Positions 1 through 8,181 of a stretch of DNA of 39,651 nucleotides are shown here, one piece after another. The notes under the pieces are model-generated. The model had not been told where the DNA came from and made no database searches. It saw only the letters and a list, made by a program, of their open reading frames with translations. Made by a program: the position numbers and the translations under genes. The stretch's first letter is position 1; every line of letters starts with the position of its first letter. Origin of the DNA: Bacteroidales bacterium (lineage in GTDB: Bacteria; Bacteroidota; Bacteroidia; Bacteroidales; P3); the NCBI GenBank assembly GCA_024400665.1, contig JAKSML010000013.1, forward strand, positions 1 through 39,651, given 5' to 3'.

Positions 1-154
1 GGTTATTATCGTTCCCAGGCCGGCCCCCTGCTGATGACTTTCGGAAAGGGGTGCCCGAAGGGCGGGGTATGTTTCGAAACAATCAAAAAAGTCCTTATAG
101 GAAATAGCGAATAGTGCGATGGCTAGGCTGACCGCTCTGCTGATGACTTTCGCT
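1..154. repeat. Dispersed ~210-bp intergenic element, rearranged copy A
   Basis: This stretch matches parts of the elements at 7917-8128 and 20257-20490. The order of segments differs: the segment that normally ends the element (GGTTATTATCGTTCCCAGGC through TGATGACTTT) comes first and runs directly into the middle segment that starts CGGAAAGGGG. The junction is at the word ACTTT, which occurs at both joining points in the other copies. A second TGATGACTTT lies at about 141-150. It may be two units fused by recombination, and may continue left of the window. The sequence is conserved as DNA; no protein is supported. Confidence 0.75.
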
Positions 155-421
155 TTCTAACATGTAGCTATATAAAAGAGATTAATAGAACGCCCCAGTC
201 GAATGAATCGAATGGGGTGTCGAATAAAAGCATTGTCTTCCCCTGAAATCGCTTGTCAGGTTTGCTAGGTTTATACTAAATGGCTTGACAAAATTTCAAA
301 ATTTCGACTCTTAATGTCAACGAAAAAAAACACTTCCCCCACGAGGAAAACTTGCGGGAAAAGAGCAGAGGGGGCGGGCATGAGGCTCTCTTTTATGTGC
401 TTCGTTGTCGGAGGGGGCGCT
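155..421. other. Intergenic region downstream of the TPR gene
   Basis: No gene is supported here. An imperfect hairpin (CGCCCCA at 191-197 against TGGGGTG at 213-219) could end a transcript but has no strong T-run. The rest is AT-rich and unremarkable. Confidence 0.4.
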
Positions 422-2053
422 TTATTCGAGGATCTTGGCTTTGAGGTTGCAGAAGAGGGCTTTGAGGTAGGCGTTGGTGAGGATGTAGACATCGGCGAGG
501 GTACGGTAGTAGTCGGCCAGCAGCCCCTCCTCTTTCTCGTTCCTGATGGCTTCTTTGATGATGTCGATGGCTTCGTCGTAGCGGCCCAGATTGCTGAGGA
601 ATATGCCCATGCTGTACTGGTAGAAGGCCCGCTCTGTGAGGTCGTCTTCCATCTCTATCAGTGTGTTCCAGGCTTCCTCGCAAGCTTCGTAGTGCTCGAG
701 CTTTTCTTCCAGGAGGGCGATGTTGTAGAGGGCAATCTTGTTCTCGGGGTCGTCGGGGAAGGTCTCCATCTCCAAGCGGTAGTAGTCGCACGCCTCGGCG
801 AATTGGTGCAGCTGCTTGCAGACGAAGCCCAGGCGGTATGCCACGGAGAGTTCTTCCTCCTTGGCGTAGGGCAGCAGCGTCAAGAGGTGTTCCTTGGCTT
901 CCGCATATCGGTGCATATTGCACTGGCAATCAGTGGCATTGAAGAGGTCCGAGTGCCGATCTTGGGGGCAGAGCCGGTAGGCTTTCATGTATAGTTCCTC
1001 TGCCATGGCCCAGTTCTTCTTGGCCATATAGAGGTCGGCGAGGTTGCCGAGGGCCTTCTCGTAGCGGGGGTCGAGGGCCAGGGATTCCTCGTAGCACTTC
1101 TTGGCTTCGTCGAGGCGTCCGAGGTGGAAGAGGGCGAAGCCCTGGGTGTTCCACATGACGGGGTCGGACTCGTGGGCGAGGTAGCGGCTGCAGTAGGGCA
1201 GCGCCTCGGCGTAGCGGTCGAGCTGGATGAGGGAGAAGGCGATGTTGACGAGCACCATGTCGTTGTCGGGGTCGAGGGTCATGGCTTTCTCGTAGTGCTC
1301 GATGGCTGTGTCGTATTCGTGCATCTCGCTATAGACGAAGCCGAGCATGCGGCATGCCTCGGAGTCGCCGGGGTCGAGCGCCACGGCCTGGCGGCAGGCT
1401 TCGAGGGCCGCCTGGTGGGCGCCGGTTTTGCAGTAGGCCCATCCCAGGCCTGTCCAGCCTACGACATATTTGGGGTCTTCGACGACCACGAGGCGGAGCA
1501 CTTCGACCTCCTCGTCGAAACGGCCCATGTCGTCGAAGACCTCGGCACGGCCTTCGAGGATGTTGAGGTCGTGGGGGTCGAGGCGGCTGGCCTGCTCAAA
1601 ACAGGCGAGGGCCTCGTCGTTGCGTTGCTGGCGGTGGTAGTACTTGCCCCACTCGTAGAAGACAGAGGGGTCGGAGGGGTCGAGGTTGGAGGCGTCGATG
1701 TAGCACTGTTCGGCTTTTTCGCGCTGACCGAGGTCGTCGTATGAGTTGGCCATGTTGAGCATGGCGGGGGTGCAGTCGCTCTCGAGCTTGAGGACTTCGG
1801 CATAGTAGCGCACGGCGTCCTCGTGGCGGTTCAGGTCCTGCGAGGCGCGTCCGAGGTAGAAGATCACCTCGGAGTTGTCGGGCTGGAGGGCGTAGGCGGC
1901 CTGGAAGTGGCGCATGGCCTCCTCGGGCTGTCCGTTGTCGAGGGCCTCACGGCCAAGGCTGAGATATTCTTCGGTCATCTGGTGGGGTGGGATTAGGGTG
2001 TGATCCTCGCTGAGCGGGCTCAGCATTGGACTGAAATATGAAGAAAGATTCAT
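422..2053 (-). CDS. Tetratricopeptide-repeat protein
   Basis: A 543-residue protein built almost wholly of consecutive 34-residue TPR units, roughly a dozen from about residue 26 to the C-terminus. They carry the usual A/G-Y-A-P signature positions, with 'LDP' at many unit boundaries (for example ASNLDPSDPSVFYEWGKYY and AMTLDPDNDMVLVNIAFSL). There is no signal peptide or membrane segment, so it is predicted cytoplasmic. TPR solenoids are scaffolds for protein-protein contacts; the partner cannot be told from the sequence. The start at 2053 gives a 25-residue lead before the first repeat; an internal ATG at 1978 (MTEEYLSLG) is also possible. The gene stands alone, separated from the upstream gene by a strong hairpin. 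The TPR assignment is firm, the biological role unknown. Confidence 0.9.
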   Translation of the reverse strand: MNLSSYFSPMLSPLSEDHTLIPPHQMTEEYLSLGREALDNGQPEEAMRHFQAAYALQPDNSEVIFYLGRASQDLNRHEDAVRYYAEVLKLESDCTPAMLNMANSYDDLGQREKAEQCYIDASNLDPSDPSVFYEWGKYYHRQQRNDEALACFEQASRLDPHDLNILEGRAEVFDDMGRFDEEVEVLRLVVVEDPKYVVGWTGLGWAYCKTGAHQAALEACRQAVALDPGDSEACRMLGFVYSEMHEYDTAIEHYEKAMTLDPDNDMVLVNIAFSLIQLDRYAEALPYCSRYLAHESDPVMWNTQGFALFHLGRLDEAKKCYEESLALDPRYEKALGNLADLYMAKKNWAMAEELYMKAYRLCPQDRHSDLFNATDCQCNMHRYAEAKEHLLTLLPYAKEEELSVAYRLGFVCKQLHQFAEACDYYRLEMETFPDDPENKIALYNIALLEEKLEHYEACEEAWNTLIEMEDDLTERAFYQYSMGIFLSNLGRYDEAIDIIKEAIRNEKEEGLLADYYRTLADVYILTNAYLKALFCNLKAKILE

Positions 2054-2117
2054 GTGAATCCTTCTTCATATTTATCAAAATATTGAATCGTCACGAATAA
2101 TTTAGAAGTTTCCTAAA

Positions 2118-2168
2118 TGAGGTTGATGAAGCGGGAGGGCTCGCGGGCTCTCAGCCTCATCAACCTCA
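2118..2168 (-). terminator. Strong hairpin, probable transcription terminator
   Basis: A perfect 12-bp stem (TGAGGTTGATGA with TCATCAACCTCA) encloses a GC-rich loop that can itself pair. It lies 25 bp past the stop of the T9SS-substrate gene, between two genes on the same strand, so it most likely ends that mRNA. The T-run on the minus strand is short. Confidence 0.65.
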
Positions 2169-2192
2169 CATCTTATTGGCTTCGTGGGTCTT

Positions 2193-2894
2193 TTATTTGA
2201 CGACGAGCTTCCGCATCTGAGCGCGGCGGCCGTTCTCGATGATGCCGTAGGTGTAGATGCCGGCGGCGAGGTCGGAGACTTTCACGGCGCCTTCACCGCT
2301 CACGGGCATCTGGCGAACCATGCGGCCCTGGACGTCGAAGATGGCGAGGGCTGCGGGCTGGCTGACGCTGTAGCTGATGCTGAACTGGCCTTCGGCGGGG
2401 TTGGGATAGGCCTGGAGGGCGACGTTGGAACGGACGTCGTCGATGGCCACATCACCGCCCACGGGATAGGCCTGGAGGCGGACGACGATGGCGCAGGTGA
2501 CGGTGCCGTTGGAGATTTCGAGGTTATAGACGCCGTAGGGACGTTCCACGGCATCATCAATCATGATGTCGATGGAGAACTGGTCGTAGGTTTCGCCGAT
2601 GGCGATGGAGAAGGGTGCGCTGGTCAGGGTGGGGACGCACTGGACGCCCGTGCAGAGGCCCCAGCAAGTAAGGCCGGCGTTCTCGATCTCGGTCATGGTG
2701 ACGACCATGCCGTTGAGGGGCGTGTGGCCCAGATTGATGAAGGCGATGTCCTCACAGTTCATGGCGGTCTTTTGGAGGCCTACGGTGACAGTGTCGCCGT
2801 TCTGATAGGTTTCCTCATTACAAACAATGGCTACTTGCGCGTTGGCAACGGCAAGGCTGCAAAGCAGCAAGGCAAAGGATAAGATTTTCTTCAT
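2193..2894 (-). CDS. Secreted protein with C-terminal type IX sorting domain
   Basis: A 233-residue protein. Residues 1-20 form a Sec signal peptide (MKKILSFALLLCSLAVANAQ). The middle (about 21-150) is beta-rich and has cysteines but matches no family I recognise. The last ~75 residues fit the type A T9SS sorting domain: a YPNPAEGQF motif near residue 165, an AIFDVQGRMV strand, then DLAAGIYTYGI and a basic end (RRAQMRKLVVK). In this family the domain directs outer-membrane transit through the type IX system, is removed, and the cargo is usually anchored to A-LPS or released. The gene is monocistronic: a strong hairpin follows it, and repeat-like sequence separates it from the sirtuin gene upstream. 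The cargo function is unknown. Confidence 0.85.
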   Translation of the reverse strand: MKKILSFALLLCSLAVANAQVAIVCNEETYQNGDTVTVGLQKTAMNCEDIAFINLGHTPLNGMVVTMTEIENAGLTCWGLCTGVQCVPTLTSAPFSIAIGETYDQFSIDIMIDDAVERPYGVYNLEISNGTVTCAIVVRLQAYPVGGDVAIDDVRSNVALQAYPNPAEGQFSISYSVSQPAALAIFDVQGRMVRQMPVSGEGAVKVSDLAAGIYTYGIIENGRRAQMRKLVVK

Positions 2895-2980
2895 GTTGAA
2901 ATGTATTGATTGTTAATATTTTCTGTGGAGAATAGATTGGGAGATTTGGAGATTTAGAGGGGTTGGAGGGGTTTCAGGGT

Positions 2981-3018
2981 CTGAATATCTTTCTATCTGA
3001 ATATCTAAACATCTTTCC
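2981..3018. repeat. Short TCTGAATATC-type repeat
   Basis: The sequence holds two closely spaced TCTGAATATCT words followed by AAACATCTTTC. This resembles the end of the larger repeat upstream of cysS (TCTGAATATCTGAACATC at about 18270) and the segment embedded in dapB. It lies in the gap upstream of the T9SS-substrate gene and just past the sirtuin stop. Confidence 0.5.
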
Positions 3019-3039
3019 GTCTTTTCTCTCCCGTCGGGG

Positions 3040-3729
3040 TTAGAGGGCCAGAAGCTCATCGACGACCTTCTTCACGCCTGTGCCCGCCTTCTCCTGGACG
3101 ATGGTGATGGGGCGGGAGATGGCCACAGCCTTGGGATCGACAAGGTAGCAGGGGGTCGTGCGCGGCACATAGTGGATGAGGCCTGCGGCGGGATAGACAT
3201 TCATCGAGGTACCCACGACGATGAAGTAGTCGGCCTCCTCGCAGAGCAGGGCGGCGGGCTCGATGTTGGGCACAGCCTCGCCAAACCAGACGATATGCGG
3301 ACGCAGCTGGGCGCCATCGGGGGCTTTGTCGCCGAGGTGGATGTCGCGGTCGCCGATCTCCACGATGAGGTTGTCGTCGCGGTCGCTGCGGGCCTGGGTG
3401 AGGAGGCCGTGGAGGTGCAGCACGTTCGTCGAGCCAGCCTGCTCGTGCAGGTTGTCGATGTTCTGGGTGACGATATGCACGTCGTATTTCTCCTCAAGGC
3501 GCACAAGCTGGCGATGGCCCTCGTTGGGCTGCACCTCGAAGAGCTGGCGGCGGCGCTCGTTATAGAAGTTCAGCACCAGCTCGGGGTTGCGGAGGTAGGC
3601 CTCGTGCGTGGCCACGTCCTCTACGCGATAATGCTCCCAGAGCCCATCGCTGTCGCGGAAGGTGCTGATGCCGCTCTCGGCGCTGATGCCGGCGCCGGTG
3701 AGCACTACAACTTTCTTTTTCTGTTCCAT
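3040..3729 (-). CDS. cobB: Sir2-family NAD-dependent protein deacylase
   Basis: A 229-residue sirtuin. Visible motifs: GAGISAESGISTFRD (NAD-binding, residues 12-26), TQNIDNLHEQAG (88-99), LHLHG with the catalytic histidine H107, and IVVGTSMNVYPAAG near residue 172. Y56 and R59 form the YxxR pair which, in class III sirtuins such as SIRT5 and E. coli CobB, recognises succinyl/malonyl-lysine, so desuccinylase activity is plausible. The module between the catalytic histidine and LRPHIVWFGE contains no cysteine, so the structural zinc site of typical sirtuins is absent; I recall such shorter forms from other Bacteroidetes. The gene lies only 9 bp downstream of the PorE-like gene, suggesting one transcript. 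Confidence 0.9.
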   Translation of the reverse strand: MEQKKKVVVLTGAGISAESGISTFRDSDGLWEHYRVEDVATHEAYLRNPELVLNFYNERRRQLFEVQPNEGHRQLVRLEEKYDVHIVTQNIDNLHEQAGSTNVLHLHGLLTQARSDRDDNLIVEIGDRDIHLGDKAPDGAQLRPHIVWFGEAVPNIEPAALLCEEADYFIVVGTSMNVYPAAGLIHYVPRTTPCYLVDPKAVAISRPITIVQEKAGTGVKKVVDELLAL

Positions 3730-3738
3730 ATCACAAGG

Positions 3739-5310
3739 TTATTTTTTTGTCACTGTGAATACTGTGCGGCGGTTCTCCCTGCGGCCCTCGTCGGTGTCGT
3801 TGGACGCCACAGGACGGCTGGAGCCGTAGCCCTTGTAGGAGAGGCGGCTCTGCTCCACGCCATGGCTGACGAGGTAGTCATAGACAGCCTTGGCGCGCTG
3901 CTCGGAGAGGGTCTGGTTGCTGGCCTCGGTGCCCACATTGTCGGTGTGCCCGCCGAGCTCGATGTGTATCGAAGGATTTTGCCGCATCATCTCCACCACT
4001 TTGTCGAGCTCCACGATAGAGAGTTCGAGAAGCCTGTACTTGCCCGTCTCGAAGAAGACGTTGGGCAGCGGCACTTCCTTGCCCACCTCGAGCGTGGGTG
4101 CCACCTCGGTAATCTCCTCGTGATACTCCACAGCCTGAGGCTGCGCCTCCACGGGAAGCTCAAAGGTGTAGAGGTCCAGACCACCCTGGCCGCCGAACTT
4201 GTCGGAGGAGAAAATGGCCGTGCGGCCGTCGGGGCTGACGATGAGCGAGCTTTCGTCGCCCGAGGTGTTGATGGGGTAGCCCAGATTCTGAGGCTCGCCC
4301 CAGGTTCCTTGGTCCGAGAGACGGCAGAAGTAGAGGTCCATGCCGCCCATGCCTAAGCGGCCGTTGCTGGAGAAATAGAGCGTCTTGTTGTCGAACGAGA
4401 TGAAGGGGCTCTTCTCGTCGCCCTCGGTGTTGATGCCGGGGCCCATGTTGACGGGCTTGGTCCAGCGGCCCTCGACGAGCGTGCTGGTCCAGATGTCCAT
4501 GCCGCCCTGGCTGCCCTCTTTGCGGTCGCTCACGAAATAGAGCGTCCGCCCATCGATGGAGAGGCAGGGCTGCGACTCCCAGCCGCCGCCGTTCACGGCA
4601 GGGCCGAGGTTCTGGGGCTGGCTCCAGCCGCTGCCCATGCGGTAAGAGATGTAGAGGTCGCAGCGACCCAGGCCGTCCTGGCGTCCGCAAGCGGTGAAAT
4701 AGAGGATGCGGCCATCCTGCGAGATGCAGCCGGCACCCTCGTTGTCATGGCTGTTCAGCGGCTCCGCCATACGCACAGCCTTGCTCCAGCCATTCTTCAA
4801 GAGACGGCTCATATAGAAGTCCTCGGCCATATAGGCACGGTCGTAGCGGGTGAATATCAGCGTCTTGCCATCGGCTGTGAGAGTGGGCAGGTACTCATCT
4901 TCGCGGCAGTTGATGTTCGGTCCCATGTTCATAGGCGTGAAGGGCACGGGGTTCTTCATGGCCTCGCGGCGGAAAGCCAAGGATGCCAGGTCTTTCTCTG
5001 CCGTGGCAGCCCAACGCTTGTGGCGTCCCTTGTCCTGGGCGAGGAAGAGCCTGTACTGCTCCTCGGCACGGTCGAGGCTGTCGTGGTTCATATACCATTC
5101 TGCCATGGTGAGGCGCACCTCGGCGAAATTAGGCTCGGACTTCAACGCCTTGCGGAAATGATCGAAAGCCCTGTCGGGGTCGGTCGGGAGCATCTGCGCC
5201 CCCTTCTCAAACTCCGCCACAGCTTTCTTATTATCAACAGAATACTGTGCCCGCACCGTCGGCAGCACGAGGCACACGAGTATCAATAATATAGAAATCC
5301 TTCTGTACAT
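3739..5310 (-). CDS. PorE-like TPR/beta-propeller/OmpA envelope protein
   Basis: A 523-residue exported protein from the ATG at 5310 (MYRRISILLILVCLVLPTVRAQ is a clean signal peptide; the reading frame is open further upstream, but those residues look non-native). Order: signal peptide 1-22; TPR region about 30-110; PD40/WD40-like propeller about 130-375 with repeated 'DGRTLYF.SDR' type blades; OmpA C-terminal peptidoglycan-binding domain about 405-518 (HTDNVGTEASNQTLSEQRA, ENRRTVF). This architecture is that of PorE, a T9SS component that ties the machine to peptidoglycan. The extra carboxypeptidase-regulatory-like domain of the P. gingivalis protein is not evident here. Related OmpA/PD40 proteins exist outside the T9SS, so the PorE role is an inference. 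It is followed closely by the sirtuin gene. Confidence 0.75.
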   Translation of the reverse strand: MYRRISILLILVCLVLPTVRAQYSVDNKKAVAEFEKGAQMLPTDPDRAFDHFRKALKSEPNFAEVRLTMAEWYMNHDSLDRAEEQYRLFLAQDKGRHKRWAATAEKDLASLAFRREAMKNPVPFTPMNMGPNINCREDEYLPTLTADGKTLIFTRYDRAYMAEDFYMSRLLKNGWSKAVRMAEPLNSHDNEGAGCISQDGRILYFTACGRQDGLGRCDLYISYRMGSGWSQPQNLGPAVNGGGWESQPCLSIDGRTLYFVSDRKEGSQGGMDIWTSTLVEGRWTKPVNMGPGINTEGDEKSPFISFDNKTLYFSSNGRLGMGGMDLYFCRLSDQGTWGEPQNLGYPINTSGDESSLIVSPDGRTAIFSSDKFGGQGGLDLYTFELPVEAQPQAVEYHEEITEVAPTLEVGKEVPLPNVFFETGKYRLLELSIVELDKVVEMMRQNPSIHIELGGHTDNVGTEASNQTLSEQRAKAVYDYLVSHGVEQSRLSYKGYGSSRPVASNDTDEGRRENRRTVFTVTKK

Positions 5311-5585
5311 AACAACAAAATATACCTTTTTTCGGTATCTAACTAACGCAGAAAATGCCTTATTATTATACGCACACAAAAAAACAATGATAATAACTGT
5401 TAAACTTTCCAGCCCCACCTCTTCGCAATCCCGTCAAACCGCCCTCCTCAAGCGGAGACAAAGCGATGCCAGCACCTATCATTTTGCAATCCCAACCAGC
5501 CCTCAAAGACTATTCAAAAGATACAAAATTCAAGCATCTATAAAATAATTATTCATATTTTTTTCTCCATATCAAAAAAAAAGTG

Positions 5586-5593
5586 TAATTTTG
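5586..5593 (+). promoter_or_regulatory. TAnnTTTG (-7) promoter box
   Basis: TAATTTTG matches the Bacteroidota sigma-ABfr -7 consensus. It points right, but the next plus-strand gene starts 440 bp later at 6034, so if used it gives an unusually long leader. No clear -33 TTG sits at the right distance. Confidence 0.45.
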
Positions 5594-6033
5594 CACCTTG
5601 AAACAGACCGCGAGGTATGGCCTGCAAGAAAGCGCATCTGAGCTAATTCCGACTATGTGAACTTCGACACTTCACTTATATACCTAGGAATTATAAGAAT
5701 GACGCTCACTTGGTTGTATCGTAATAATCAACGATATAGCTCAAGTGGAGTAGTTCCAATCTTATCTGGGTAAAGGAAGTCGAAGTCCTACATAGCAGAT
5801 ATTGAAATATGATGAACAACTCCACTTTCTTATACCCAGTAATCATGCACATTTTTGAGTTGTTGCTGTGCAAAAAATAAAGAATTGTTATATGGATGCA
5901 CTCCACCTAACAAAAATTCTTCAGCACAAACTAATATCCGTGATGTCATCTTGGCATTGCGAATATCTTCTATCTGCATTCTCTCAAACATTGATACAGA
6001 TAACAATAAAATATAATTTAAAATCAAACTCTT
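5594..6033 (+). other. AT-rich leader/intergenic region before the lipoprotein gene
   Basis: No convincing gene. The longest ORFs here are under 70 codons and lack recognisable motifs. An imperfect inverted pair (GTGGAGTAGTTC near 5744 and GAACAACTCCAC near 5814) might form RNA structure. The composition is clearly more AT-rich than the housekeeping genes on either side, like the lipoprotein gene that follows. Confidence 0.4.
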
Positions 6034-7782
6034 ATGAAAAAGCTAATTAACACATTTTTAGCCATTTCTATCATGGCTCTTGTCCTGGTTTCATGTAAGG
6101 ATGAGCCTGAAGTGACCATTACTCACTTCACAATTAGCCAAGAACGGTGCATTGACCAGCAGAATGGTAGTGCGTACCTTGATGCAACCAACCTTAGCTG
6201 GGAAGTAGGTGACCAAGCTGCGGTATTCGGCTCAAATAAAGATGAAGCAGTATTCTCTATCACGCCGGACCCTGCCAACTACGAGTCGGCTGAGATGGAT
6301 TTTGTCAAGGGCAATCTTGGCGCAGCTCCTTATACAGCCATCTATCCTGCCAGCATAGCCACGTCGCCTAACACCGTTGAGTTACCCGCCATTCAAACTA
6401 CTGAAGACGGAAGACTCGCTATCTGTCCTATGTATGGAGAGACTGCGACTGACCAAGTACAATTCAAAAACATCTGCGGTGTACTGAAAGTGCATCTACA
6501 GCAAGAGAACACAAGCATTTGCAGCATCGTGGTAATTGCCGACAACATTTGTGGTGAATTTTCTATTGCTAATGCACCTGAGGCTCCTACAGCAGTCTAT
6601 TCTGCAAACGGAGGCCATGTCATCACATTGAACTGCACAACAGATCAAAGTATTGAAGGTGCTGGACATGATTTCTATATCTGCCTGCCTGCTGGCTCCT
6701 ACAGCAACATGGAACTGAAAATTGTTAATACAGAAGGCGGCATACACACCTATACCGGCCAAAACATTAAAATTGACAGAAGCAAATACACCACGCTTGC
6801 TATCTCTGACATGACGTTTGAAATCCCTCAGACCGAAATCGTAGATGGTCGCCTTCCCGGTCTCTTCTCAATTAAAGAAAACAAGCAAATCTACTTCTCC
6901 ATGGGTAACTTGCAGTTTGAGACGAATGAAATCGATTATATAGGTAACGCATCATCTATTACTGATTACGGGAAATGGTATTTTGCAGAGCATCAGACTG
7001 ACATCATCGGTGTTGATAATGCCAAAGTCTTTAACTTTATTGATAGAGATACTAATTATATTGATACCACAACAAATACCCCTGTGAACACACATGTATA
7101 TCACATTCCTGGCGGAGTTCGTATTGATTTGTTCGGTTGGGGAACAAGCGGTTATACGCTAGCACCTTTTACCATTTCAAATATAGATTCAATCTATGGT
7201 GATATTAATGATCCAAGAAGCCAAACTATTGCCAACACAAATTATGATTGAGGGTATCGCAATGCAATAGTTAATGGTGGTAACCAAAAGAAAGTATGGC
7301 GCACTTTAGGCCGTATAGAATGGACATACCTGCTCTATGAAAGAAACAACGCAAATAACCTTCGTGGAACAGGTACTGTATCTGGTGTTCATGGCTTGAT
7401 ATTGCTTCCTGACGTATGGATTCTTCCTGCTGGCCTGACATTCCATCCTGGCACTGGTCGTTCCGCTACAGATTGGACTCATAACGTATATTCTCCAGCC
7501 CAATGGAAACAAATGGAAGCAGCAGGTGCTGTATTCCTCCCAGCTGCAGGATACAGAAGAGGAATGCCACAACAAATATTTGACATTGACGAAATTGGTG
7601 CCTATTGGTCAACATCCAATATCAAAGTCGATGACAACGACCCCTATTCAAGAAACAACTCTTGTGCCCAATCAAGAGACTACGCATATTATATTTATTT
7701 CGACCCAGCAAATATTGGCGCGTACGAATATATTAATCGTTCTTGCGGATGTTCTGTACGTTTAGTAAAAGATGCCAAATAG
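6034..7782 (+). pseudogene. Lipoprotein gene interrupted by an in-frame UGA
   Basis: One reading frame of 583 codons is continuous except for a TGA at 7249-7251 (codon 406). The first part begins with a lipoprotein signal (MKKLINTFLAISIMALVLVSC, lipobox LVSC) and has an N-terminal beta-rich region. From about residue 275 it matches a family common in Bacteroidales surface lipoproteins (LPGLFSIKENKQIYFSMGNL, then WYFAEHQ, DLFGWGTSGY). The part after the TGA continues the same family (VNGGNQKKVWRTLGRIEWTY, GLILLPDVWILP, YWSTSN) to a natural TAG. In family members, as I know them, the interrupted position is a tryptophan (DWG), so TGG to TGA is the simplest explanation. UGA is a stop elsewhere in this window, so readthrough is not expected. 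It could also be a sequencing error. The gene is more AT-rich than its neighbours. The truncated 405-residue product might still be made. Confidence 0.8.
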
Positions 7783-7876
7783 ATTTATAACCTCTAATTG
7801 AAAGAAAAACCAGAATCCACATATTTCTGCAAATATATGGTAATTGGTTGAAACGTTCATTAGACCATAAAATAAC

Positions 7877-7910
7877 AAAAGGGGGACAGTTTAGAACTGC
7901 CCCCTTTTAT
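7877..7910 (+). terminator. Rho-independent-type terminator
   Basis: AAAAGGGGG, one unpaired base and CAGTT pair with AACTG plus CCCCCTTTT across a TAG loop. It lies 95 bp past the lipoprotein stop, ends in T's and is nearly symmetrical, so it may serve both strands. Confidence 0.8.
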
Positions 7911-7916
7911 ATTTAT

Positions 7917-8128
7917 CGCTTCTATATAACCACCCCCTAAACAAGGATGTTTTGTGAAAATACAACTAACTGATATGTAGAATATTGTGACGCGGCAGCC
8001 TCCACTTTCGGAAAGGGGTGCCCGAAGGGCGGGGTATGTTTCGAAACAATCAAAAAAGTCCTTATAGGAAATAGCGAATTGTGCAAAGGTTATTATCGTT
8101 CCCAGGCCGGTCCCTGTTGATGACTTTT
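7917..8128. repeat. Dispersed ~210-bp intergenic element, copy B
   Basis: This aligns end to end with 20257-20490. Shared blocks are TCTATATAACCACCC, CAACTAACTGATAT against CAACCAACTGATAT, AATATTGT, GCGGCAGCCTCC, GGGCGGGGTATGTTTCGAAA, AAAAAGTCCTTATAG, TGCAAAGGTTATTATCGTTC and TGATGACTTTTGG. It lies between the convergent ends of the lipoprotein gene and tatD. One minus-strand frame is open, but differences between copies are mostly non-synonymous, so it is probably not coding. Confidence 0.85.
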
Positions 8129-8181
8129 GGGGAGCTCTCATGTTTCTACCCGATAAGTCTTTCAATCGAACAAAGGGACAA

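Noticed and set aside
3172-4356. 394-codon open frame on the plus strand
   Set aside because: Antisense to the sirtuin and PorE-like genes, which carry clear family motifs; the frame shows none and its composition is a shadow of GC-rich minus-strand codons.
7249-7251. UGA as tryptophan (alternative genetic code) or selenocysteine
   Set aside because: Several intact genes here end in UGA at sensible positions, TGG is used normally for Trp, and no selenocysteine-type hairpin follows the UGA.
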